Shown here: in pieces, positions 54,176 through 62,207 of the stretch
Position numbering within the stretch: the stretch's first letter is position 1
How the letters are laid out: every line of letters starts with the position of its first letter
Source: Taishania pollutisoli
GTDB taxonomy: Bacteria > Bacteroidota > Bacteroidia > Flavobacteriales_D > Crocinitomicaceae
NCBI RefSeq assembly: GCF_014518315.1
Contig: NZ_JACVEL010000003.1
Coordinates: forward strand, 62,001 to 126,000
Length of the DNA: 64,000 bases
Direction of reading: 5' to 3'
Notes under the pieces: generated by a model
Databases searched by the model: none
Seen by the model: only the letters and a program-made list of their open reading frames with translations
Told to the model about the DNA's origin: nothing
Position numbers and translations under genes: made by a program

Positions 54176-56089
54176 ATGTACTACTTGAAATCGCTTTTTG
54201 TATTGTTTTCTCTCTTTGTTTCGTTTACAGCCACTTCGCAAAACCTGGACAGCCTTCTGCAAGCGCTTCCGACCATGAAAGAAGATACCAACAAAACGAT
54301 TGCACTGCAAAAGATTGCTTCAATATACCTCTTTACAGATCTGGAGTATTCCAAAAAATACACGGATACACTCTTACGGCTGACAACAAAAATTTCGGAC
54401 AACAAAAGAACAGGTCAGGCATATCAGTTGTATGGAGAATATTACTATCGAAACAATGACTGGCTGAACATGAAACGTTCACTTGAAAAAGCCAAAACTT
54501 TTTTTAGTACTAAAACCGATAAGGCTGAGTTCATCCCTATTAATTCGCTATATGCACAGTATTACTCAAAAATGGGTGATTCAGAGACTGCAATTAATAT
54601 GTATTTAAAATCATTGCGCTCCTACGAAGAGTTAAATGATAAAGCAGGAGAAGGAAAAACACTGTCCTCAATTGCGTTTTTAATGGGAAAAAATAAACGC
54701 TACAAAGAAGCTGAAGACTACTACTTAAAAGCCATCCGTATTCGAAAAGAATTGGGAGATAAACGTGGTGAATCTCTGATCTATCTTAATTTAGGATCAT
54801 TCTACTGTGAGCAGGAGCAATATGAAAAAGCGTATCCTACTATTCAGGCAGCATTAACCATTCAGAAAGAACTGGGAGATAAAATCATTATTGCAGGGTG
54901 TGAGGCCAACCTGGCCAACCTCTACAACAAGAAGAATGAATATCAGCAATCATTAAATTTAACCGATAAATTGCTGTCATTTTATATTGAGCAAAACAAT
55001 ACGCAAACCCTCATTATTTTATACATCTACCGGGCTGCTTCCTACACCGGATTGAAAGATCAGGAAAAGGCACTCAAACAATTGGAATTAGCAGACCAAT
55101 TGTTGATCAGTGGCGACAAAATAACGGAAGCCTACATCAACAGTGAATACTACAAAACATACAAAGCATTCGGAAATACTGCACAAGCGCTGAAGTATTA
55201 CGAAAAAACCGTTGAACTCGAAAAAGAAAACAATACACTGGAGATGCAAAATAACATTTCCAAACTAAAAGAACTCTACGAAACGGAACAGAAAGAACAA
55301 GAAAATAAAGAGTTAAAACAAGCAAATGAAATCAATCAATTACAATTAAAAAACAATCGGTATTTATTGATTGGAATTCTATCACTTTCTGTCTTAATTG
55401 TTTTGGTCTCCTTACTTATTATCCGAACCAACAGAATTAAATCACGGGAAAAAAATGTGCAGTTGCAACAGAAATTGTTGGTTTCCCAGATGAATCCACA
55501 CTTTATCTTCAATTCACTGAACTCCATCCAAAATTTCATTTATAAACAAGATGCGCTCAACGCCTCCACCTACTTAAGTCGCTTTTCCGAGTTGATGCGC
55601 ATGATTCTCACCTTCTCAAGAAAAGATCAGATTACCCTTGCAGAAGAAAAACAATTGCTGGAACGTTACCTGGAGATACAGAAGCTCCGTTTCGGAGATA
55701 AATTAACCTGGGAAATCACATCCGATGAATCAATAGACGAAGAAAATGTATTGATTCAACCCATGCTGGCACAACCATTTATTGAAAATTCTTTGGAACA
55801 CGGCTTGTTTAAAAGTCAAGAAACCGGAATCATTTCCATTCGTTTTAATAAAGAAAAGGATTACCTCATTTTTGAAATAGAAGACAACGGAACCGGATTG
55901 GATACAGCTGTCAAAAAATCCGGAAGTCACGAATCCCTCGCAACAAGAATTACACACGAACGGATTTCCGGTATCAGAACACTCACAGGGAAAAATACTG
56001 TTTTTGAAGTAATTAATTTAAAGGACCTTCACCCGGAGCAGCACGGTGTAAAAGTTGTGTTCAAAATTCCTTATCAAACCTTATTATAA
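54176..56089 (+). CDS. TPR sensor histidine kinase, LytS-like (HisKA_7TM-free)
   Basis: The 637-residue protein has a signal-like N-terminus (YYLKSLFVLFSLFVSFTATS), about 350 residues of TPR-like repeats (KGRxxxYLNLGxxYxxxxxYEKA pattern) predicted to lie in the periplasm, a coiled-coil (EQKEQENKELKQANEINQLQ), one membrane segment near 397-417 and a LytS-type kinase core. The phospho-acceptor His is in QMNPHFIFNSLNSIQ (about 441), the N-box in AQPFIENSLEHGLF and the G-box in EIEDNGTGLD. It signals to the LytTR regulator 4 bp downstream. Confidence 0.92.
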   Translation: MYYLKSLFVLFSLFVSFTATSQNLDSLLQALPTMKEDTNKTIALQKIASIYLFTDLEYSKKYTDTLLRLTTKISDNKRTGQAYQLYGEYYYRNNDWLNMKRSLEKAKTFFSTKTDKAEFIPINSLYAQYYSKMGDSETAINMYLKSLRSYEELNDKAGEGKTLSSIAFLMGKNKRYKEAEDYYLKAIRIRKELGDKRGESLIYLNLGSFYCEQEQYEKAYPTIQAALTIQKELGDKIIIAGCEANLANLYNKKNEYQQSLNLTDKLLSFYIEQNNTQTLIILYIYRAASYTGLKDQEKALKQLELADQLLISGDKITEAYINSEYYKTYKAFGNTAQALKYYEKTVELEKENNTLEMQNNISKLKELYETEQKEQENKELKQANEINQLQLKNNRYLLIGILSLSVLIVLVSLLIIRTNRIKSREKNVQLQQKLLVSQMNPHFIFNSLNSIQNFIYKQDALNASTYLSRFSELMRMILTFSRKDQITLAEEKQLLERYLEIQKLRFGDKLTWEITSDESIDEENVLIQPMLAQPFIENSLEHGLFKSQETGIISIRFNKEKDYLIFEIEDNGTGLDTAVKKSGSHESLATRITHERISGIRTLTGKNTVFEVINLKDLHPEQHGVKVVFKIPYQTLL

Positions 56090-56093
56090 CTCC

Positions 56094-56822
56094 ATGAAAG
56101 CAATCATTATCGACGACGAAGGAAACAGCCGGGAATTACTCGAAAACATGTTGGGGTTGTATTGTCCTACCATTCAGATTGCAGGAACTGCCGAATCTGT
56201 TCAAACAGGATATGCCGCTATTCAGAAACATCAACCGGATGTAATTTTCCTGGATGTACAAATGGGGGACGGAACGGGTTTTAACCTACTTTCTTTGTTT
56301 GATACGGTTCCGTTTCATGTGATTTTTACCACTGCTTACCAGGAATATGCCATTCGCGCCTTTCAATACAGCGCTGTCGATTATCTGCTCAAACCCATTT
56401 CTCCCGAGTACCTGGTAAAGGCGGTCAACAAAGTACAGAAGTTACATCACTCAGAAGCTGAAATTCAAACCCTGCTCGACAACCTCAAACAACCGGAAGA
56501 CAAGAAAATTGTTGTTAAAACCCATGACCGGATCTATGCTCTGTACATAAAAGACATTATTCGCTGTGAAGCAGATAGCAGCTACACCACTCTTTTCCTG
56601 CAAAACGGCCATAAAATTGTGGTTGCCAAACAACTCAAAGAATTTGATGAAACACTTTCATCGGATGGGTTTATGCGCGTGCATCAAAGTCACCTCATCA
56701 ATCTAAACCATCTCTTCTACTATCAAAAAGGAACCAACCTTGTGATTATGAACGATGAAAGTTCCATTCCTGTTTCTGCCAAGAAAAAAGAAGAATTACT
56801 GACTTTCATCGCTTCCAAATAA
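56094..56822 (+). CDS. LytTR-family response regulator
   Basis: The product is 242 residues from the ATG at 56094, 4 bp after the kinase stop; the frame extends 13 codons upstream inside the kinase gene. The receiver domain has the acidic pair IIIDDE, phospho-acceptor Asp near 54 (VIFLDVQMGDGTGFNLL), Thr in FTTAYQEYAIRAF and Lys in LLKPISPEYL. The C-terminal LytTR DNA-binding domain (about 140-240) shows IVVKTHDRIYALYIKDIIRC, ADSSYTTLFL, and FMRVHQSHLINLNHLFYY. Its targets are unknown; the adjacent surface-protein genes are candidates. Confidence 0.94.
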   Translation: MKAIIIDDEGNSRELLENMLGLYCPTIQIAGTAESVQTGYAAIQKHQPDVIFLDVQMGDGTGFNLLSLFDTVPFHVIFTTAYQEYAIRAFQYSAVDYLLKPISPEYLVKAVNKVQKLHHSEAEIQTLLDNLKQPEDKKIVVKTHDRIYALYIKDIIRCEADSSYTTLFLQNGHKIVVAKQLKEFDETLSSDGFMRVHQSHLINLNHLFYYQKGTNLVIMNDESSIPVSAKKKEELLTFIASK

Positions 56823-56941
56823 TCAATACCAAACAGTTCCCTGCAAATACCAAACGAATGTGTTCAAACACGAAGTACTCTCCTTTCTTCTGAATGAATT
56901 TGAATAATTTTACACCGTTTTTAATTAAAAAAACAGTGATT

Positions 56942-59335
56942 ATGAAACAACTCATTACAGTTGCATTGATGTTTATAACGGGTATTTATGCATTTAATCA
57001 AACACCTCAGGCGGATTGGGTGCATCAATATGGGCGTTCCGTTGAAGGAATACACATCGATGCGGTTGGAAATATTTTTTCCGTAGGAAGATTTACTCAA
57101 ACGACATTCGGAAGCATCCCGCTTAATTATCAAACTGGTGGAAATTGTTTTCTATACAAAAGTGACGCAGCTGGAAATGTATTATGGGCGAAACAATACG
57201 CACAGACTTCATCATTACCTATTAATGTCGTTACCGATGTGCAAACAGATGTAGCTGGAAACATCTATATATATGGGCTTTTTTCAGAAACAGTCGAATT
57301 CGGATCGACAACATTAACTTCATCCGGAGCAACGGACTTATTTCTCTGCAAGCTGGATTCCAACGGTAATGTGATTTGGGCAAAGAAATATGGAAACAGT
57401 GGATATGATATAGGATATAATGGGAATATGGAGGTAGATGACAACGGAAATGTATACATCGGAGCACGTTTTCAGGTTTCTATCACGATCGGATCGACAA
57501 CCTACAACTCTGCAGGAGCAGAAGACCTTATTTTTATGAAAATTAATACCGCCGGGAATGTTGTTTGGAGTAAAAAATTCGGCGGAATAGGAAAGGATGA
57601 AAACCATGGTATAGCCATTGATGCATCCGGAAATAGTTACTATGTCGGTTCATTTGCCAATACGGTTGCATTCGGATCAACCTCCCTGACGGCAACGGGA
57701 AGTTCGGATTTTTATATTGTAAAACTCGGCCCTACCGGAGATGTTATTTGGGCAAAAAAAATGAACAGTACCGGATCAGGGACAGGGATAGGTATCAAAC
57801 TAACTGATGACGGAATCGTTTATGTTTCCGGAACATTTATGGGAACGTTATCTTTTGGAGGTTTTAGTGTGAGTTCCTCATCTTCTTCAAATATAGATGC
57901 GGTCTTTTCAAAATTAGATACCAACGGAAATGTGCTCTGGTTAAAAAAAGTAGGATCAACTGTAAATGCATATAACAGTTGTCTTGCGGTAAAACCAGAT
58001 GGAAACATTGTTTTAAGCGGGGAGTTTACCGGGACGTCTGTTGCAGGAAGTTCTGCAGGAAGTTTTGATGTGTACGTTTCCGAGTACACACCCGCAGGAT
58101 CATTTGTCTGGGCAAAAAAATTCGGATCAACGGGTGGCGATTTGAATAGAAGCCTTGCCGTAGGTCCGGACAATGCTATTTATGTAGGGGGATCTTTTAC
58201 AGGAACCGTGTCATTTGATTCCTATACACTAACAGAAACATCAAATGATGAAGCATACTTGGTGCGCTTAAGCAACTGTGATCCGACAACGCACACGATT
58301 ACTGAAACAGCATGCGGAAGTTTTCAACTCAATAATGAAACTTACACAACAAGTGGTACTTACACACAAGTGTTGGAGAATGCTGCTGGTTGTGACAGTA
58401 CAATCACATTAAACCTGACAATCAATCAGCCGACAAGTGCTTCAATTGCTGTTACCGAATGTCAATCGTACACATGGCCGTTGAATAACCAGACATACAC
58501 TTCTTCCGGAACATACACACATGTAATTCCAAATGCAACTAACTGTGATTCGACAATTACGTTGAACTTAACGATCAATCAATCGACCAACTCTTTGGTT
58601 GCAATTACAGAATGTGAATCATACACGTGGCCGTTGAACAACCAGACGTATACAACATCCGGAACATATACACACGTGATTCCGAATGCGAATAACTGTG
58701 ATTCGACGATTACATTGAATTTAACAATCAATCAACCAACTTCATCAACAATGACACAAGCAGCATGCGGAAGTTATACCCTGAACGGACAAACATACAC
58801 CACTTCCGGAACGTATACGCAGGTTATTCCAAATGCTAACAACTGTGACAGCACCATTACATTGAATTTGACAATCATTGAGGTGAATACAACCGTTACT
58901 GCCAGTGGGATTGTTTTAACCGCAACTCAATCCGGTGCAACATATCAATGGATCGATTGCGACAACAACGATGCACCAATCGCAGGAGCAACGTCTCAGT
59001 CATTCACACCCACTCAAAACGGAAACTATGCAGTAACAATCTCTGCGAATGGATGTTCGGAAACCTCTGATTGTGTGTCGGTTAATTCGGTTGGAATTGA
59101 AACAATCGAACAAAATGACTGGTCCGTTTATCCGAACCCGGGTAGTGGGGTGTTTACTGTTTCGCCCGCGCAGGTATTCAATGATGTTTTAATCGAAGTT
59201 TATTCTTCTTTAGGACAATTAGTGTATGAATCCACCCATTCCGGAAAAGAAATCATAATTAACCTGAATGAACAGCCAAACGGTGTTTATATTTTGAACA
59301 TCAATAAGCAACCATTTAGAGTAGTAAAATTTTAG
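56942..59335 (+). CDS. T9SS-exported SBBP-repeat protein with Cys repeats (paralogue 1)
   Basis: The product is 797 residues from the ATG at 56942 (signal peptide MKQLITVALMFITGIYAFNQ); the frame extends 16 codons upstream. Residues about 25-445 are SBBP-like propeller repeats with recurring GNVLWAKKFG and DxxGNVYVxGxF motifs. Four ~49-residue repeats follow (58287-58890), each with one Cys near the start and one in NNCDSTITLNLTINQ. A PKD/Ig-like stretch (SGATYQWIDCDNNDAPIAGA) and a T9SS sorting domain (WSVYPNPGSGVFTVS to QPFRVVKF) end the protein. Probably a surface adhesin-like protein. Confidence 0.9.
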   Translation: MKQLITVALMFITGIYAFNQTPQADWVHQYGRSVEGIHIDAVGNIFSVGRFTQTTFGSIPLNYQTGGNCFLYKSDAAGNVLWAKQYAQTSSLPINVVTDVQTDVAGNIYIYGLFSETVEFGSTTLTSSGATDLFLCKLDSNGNVIWAKKYGNSGYDIGYNGNMEVDDNGNVYIGARFQVSITIGSTTYNSAGAEDLIFMKINTAGNVVWSKKFGGIGKDENHGIAIDASGNSYYVGSFANTVAFGSTSLTATGSSDFYIVKLGPTGDVIWAKKMNSTGSGTGIGIKLTDDGIVYVSGTFMGTLSFGGFSVSSSSSSNIDAVFSKLDTNGNVLWLKKVGSTVNAYNSCLAVKPDGNIVLSGEFTGTSVAGSSAGSFDVYVSEYTPAGSFVWAKKFGSTGGDLNRSLAVGPDNAIYVGGSFTGTVSFDSYTLTETSNDEAYLVRLSNCDPTTHTITETACGSFQLNNETYTTSGTYTQVLENAAGCDSTITLNLTINQPTSASIAVTECQSYTWPLNNQTYTSSGTYTHVIPNATNCDSTITLNLTINQSTNSLVAITECESYTWPLNNQTYTTSGTYTHVIPNANNCDSTITLNLTINQPTSSTMTQAACGSYTLNGQTYTTSGTYTQVIPNANNCDSTITLNLTIIEVNTTVTASGIVLTATQSGATYQWIDCDNNDAPIAGATSQSFTPTQNGNYAVTISANGCSETSDCVSVNSVGIETIEQNDWSVYPNPGSGVFTVSPAQVFNDVLIEVYSSLGQLVYESTHSGKEIIINLNEQPNGVYILNINKQPFRVVKF
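58287..58890. repeat. Four tandem ~150-bp coding repeats in paralogue 1
   Basis: Four in-frame units of 48-51 codons, with the shared core CDSTITLNLTINQ and a TY(T)xSGTYTxVxPNA segment. Units 2-4 are nearly identical to units in paralogue 2 at the DNA level. The last unit runs into NTTVTASGIVLTATQSG. Confidence 0.85.
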
Positions 59336-59355
59336 TTTAATTAATTATTTATACA

Positions 59356-61956
59356 ATGAAAAAGATTTTGTTGAGTATCATTTTCTTACAAAGTATCATC
59401 TTATTTGGGCAAGCTCCTTTAACAGCTTGGGTACATAATTATGGTGGTGCTACGGCTGACGATTTAGGAAGGGCCGCATATGTTGACAATAACGGCAATG
59501 TATACACAACGGGGCATGTCAGTGGTGTTGCTTCGTTTGGATCAATTGGTTCTTCTCCCATCGGAACAACCGCCGATGTTTTTATTTCAAAAACGAATGC
59601 AAACGGAACTGTTGAGTGGGTTAAACGATTTGGAGGAACCGGAAGTGGTTATAGTTTAGGAACATCCATTAAGGTAGACGATAATGGAAATATTTATGTC
59701 GTTGGTCAATTTTCAACGGCCACAATTACATTTAATTCTTATGTTCTCACTCGTAATAGTGCCCAAAGTGGATTTGTGGTGAAAATGAATGCTTCCGGAA
59801 CTGTTCTATGGGCAAAAGGTTCATCGGGGACTACAGCATATGGGGGATGCTATGACATTGATGTAGATGAAAACAGCAATGTTTATGTTACTGGAAGTTA
59901 TAATGGTTATTCGTTTCAGTTAGGTGGTATTAATATAACCTCAATGGGTGGACAGGAAAAAGACTGTTATATCATCAAACTTGGGCCAAATGGGACTGGG
60001 CTTTGGGGAGTAAGTTTTGGAGACGTGACCGGAGATATAGATGTTGATGGATCAGTAAAGGTTGATAATACGGGTAATATTCTGGTGACAATGACCACAT
60101 ATGGGAATTCAGTTAAGATCGGTACAATCACCTTGAATCCAACAGAAGGAAGAGCTGCCTGTTACTTTAATATGGATGCAAACGGTAGTGTGTTGTGGGC
60201 CAACACGATAGAAAATGGAAATCTTATATCATCTAACCTATCCGCCCAGAGTTTAGGAACAGATGCTGTTGGGAATATATATATAGGAGGTGCTTTCGAA
60301 ATATCAACTGTAATAGGAACTACCTTTCTTTCTTCTGCAGGCGGATACGACTGTTTTGTAGCAAAAGGAGATCCCGACGGAAATATCTTGTGGGCAAAAC
60401 GATTGGGATCAACCGGTACAGATCAGTTCTATGCGATCTCAACAGACAGTGGTGGGAATATTTATGTTTCCGCATCATTCGCCAACAGCACTACAATTGC
60501 ACCTGGAATTACTGTAAGTGGCTCCCAACTTATAAAAATAGATACAAATGGGAATATTCTTTGGGCTAAAAGTATACCTATCAATGAAATGTTCTTAGCT
60601 AAAAACAGTTCAACACATGTATATGCAACGGGGACACTAAATGGCACAAAAACATTTGACACATTTTCGGTAACCTCTTCCGGGACTAAAGATATTGTTT
60701 TGGTGAAACTAAATCCGGACTGTTCTCCTGTTACTCATACTATTTCACAAACCGCATGTGGCAATTTCACCTGGACAACAGGAAACGGACAAACTTATAA
60801 CACAAGCACGACAGCAACACATACAATTGTCGGCGGAGCAGCGAATGGATGTGACAGCATTGTTACGTTGAACCTGACAATCAATCAGCAGACTAATTCC
60901 TCTGTTACAATGAGTCAATGTGAAGCTTACACGTGGCCGATCAATAATCAAACATACACAGCTTCAGGAGCATACACACATGTCATTCCGAATGCGAATA
61001 ACTGCGACAGTACGATTACGTTGAACTTAACGATCAATCAGCCAACCAGTTCTTCGGTTACTATTACTGAATGTGAAGCTTACACATGGCCACTGAACAA
61101 CCAGACGTACACAACATCCGGAACGTACACACACGTAATTCCGAACGGAAATAATTGTGATTCAACGATTACGTTGAACCTGACAATCAATCAGCCAACT
61201 TCATCAACATTGACGCAAACAGCATGCGGAAGTTATACCCTGAACGGACAAACGTACACCACTTCCGGAACGTATACGCAGATTATTCCAAATGCAGCAA
61301 ACTGTGACAGTACGATTACGTTGAACCTGACAATCAATCAGCCAACTTCATCAACATCGACGCAAACAGCATGCGGAAGTTATACCCTGAACGGACAAAC
61401 GTACACCACTTCCGGAACGTATACGCAGGTTATTCCAAATGCTAACAACTGTGACAGCACCATTACATTGAATTTGACAATCAATGATGTGAATACAACC
61501 GTTACTGCCAGTGGGATTGTTTTAACCGCAACTCAATCCGGTGCAACATACCAATGGATCGATTGCGACAACAACGATGCACCAATCGCAGGAGCAACGT
61601 CTCAGTCATTCACACCCACTCAAAACGGAAATTACGCAGTAGCAATCACTGCAAACGGATGTGCGGAAACATCTGATTGTGTGCCGGTCAATTCGGTTGG
61701 AATTGAATCCGTAGAACAAAACGGATGGTCTGTTTATCCAAATCCGGGGAACGGGGTATTCATGGTACAAGGAGAATCCGTAAATACTGCAACCATCAAA
61801 GTAATGAATTCTTTGGGTCAGGAATTAACACCTGCCACTACTTTTTCTAACAATATCCTTACGATCGATTTGGGTCAGGAAGCATCGGGAGTATACCTGT
61901 TGGAAATTTATGACGGAAAGTCATCTATCACTATTCGGTTGCTTAAGCAACGGTAA
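59356..61956 (+). CDS. T9SS-exported SBBP-repeat protein with Cys repeats (paralogue 2)
   Basis: The 866-residue protein has a signal peptide (MKKILLSIIFLQSIILFGQ) and the same layout as paralogue 1, 20 bp upstream. SBBP-like repeats span about 25-455 and include DDNGNIYVVGQFSTATITFN and GNILWAKRLGSTGTD. Five ~49-residue Cys repeats (60733-61497), a PKD/Ig-like region and a T9SS sorting domain (WSVYPNPGNGVFMVQG to SSITIRLLKQR) follow. The repeat and Ig-like regions are almost identical at DNA level to paralogue 1, while the N-terminal parts differ more. A strong terminator follows. Confidence 0.9.
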   Translation: MKKILLSIIFLQSIILFGQAPLTAWVHNYGGATADDLGRAAYVDNNGNVYTTGHVSGVASFGSIGSSPIGTTADVFISKTNANGTVEWVKRFGGTGSGYSLGTSIKVDDNGNIYVVGQFSTATITFNSYVLTRNSAQSGFVVKMNASGTVLWAKGSSGTTAYGGCYDIDVDENSNVYVTGSYNGYSFQLGGINITSMGGQEKDCYIIKLGPNGTGLWGVSFGDVTGDIDVDGSVKVDNTGNILVTMTTYGNSVKIGTITLNPTEGRAACYFNMDANGSVLWANTIENGNLISSNLSAQSLGTDAVGNIYIGGAFEISTVIGTTFLSSAGGYDCFVAKGDPDGNILWAKRLGSTGTDQFYAISTDSGGNIYVSASFANSTTIAPGITVSGSQLIKIDTNGNILWAKSIPINEMFLAKNSSTHVYATGTLNGTKTFDTFSVTSSGTKDIVLVKLNPDCSPVTHTISQTACGNFTWTTGNGQTYNTSTTATHTIVGGAANGCDSIVTLNLTINQQTNSSVTMSQCEAYTWPINNQTYTASGAYTHVIPNANNCDSTITLNLTINQPTSSSVTITECEAYTWPLNNQTYTTSGTYTHVIPNGNNCDSTITLNLTINQPTSSTLTQTACGSYTLNGQTYTTSGTYTQIIPNAANCDSTITLNLTINQPTSSTSTQTACGSYTLNGQTYTTSGTYTQVIPNANNCDSTITLNLTINDVNTTVTASGIVLTATQSGATYQWIDCDNNDAPIAGATSQSFTPTQNGNYAVAITANGCAETSDCVPVNSVGIESVEQNGWSVYPNPGNGVFMVQGESVNTATIKVMNSLGQELTPATTFSNNILTIDLGQEASGVYLLEIYDGKSSITIRLLKQR
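60733..61497. repeat. Five tandem ~150-bp coding repeats in paralogue 2
   Basis: Five in-frame units like those at 58287-58890; units 4 and 5 are nearly identical to each other (both ACGSYTLNGQTYTTSGTYTQ), suggesting recent unit duplication. The first unit is divergent (TWTTGNGQTYNTSTTATHT). Confidence 0.85.
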
Positions 61957-61977
61957 ATTTTAGGTTCATATGATAGC

Positions 61978-62013
61978 AAAATGCTCCTGCCACAAAGCAG
62001 GAGCATTTTTTTT
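61978..62013 (+). terminator. Strong rho-independent terminator after the T9SS pair
   Basis: A perfect 13-bp stem (61978-61990 with 61997-62009) with a 6-nt loop and a run of T residues to 62013. It lies 21 bp after the stop of paralogue 2. Confidence 0.88.
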
Positions 62014-62207
62014 GTCGCGGGTTGAATGGTTGTAACCCAAATAAAATTCCATACATTTAAGCACAAGTATGCACTTCATTCTTCCTTAATCAACTGCTAA
62101 TAAATATGCTGGCAATTGATTATATAAAAAACCGTAAGTGTTATGAATCCTATTTTTAGAACAAAAACTTCATCGATGGTTCGCTGTCTGATAAAAATTA
62201 TTTCCAC

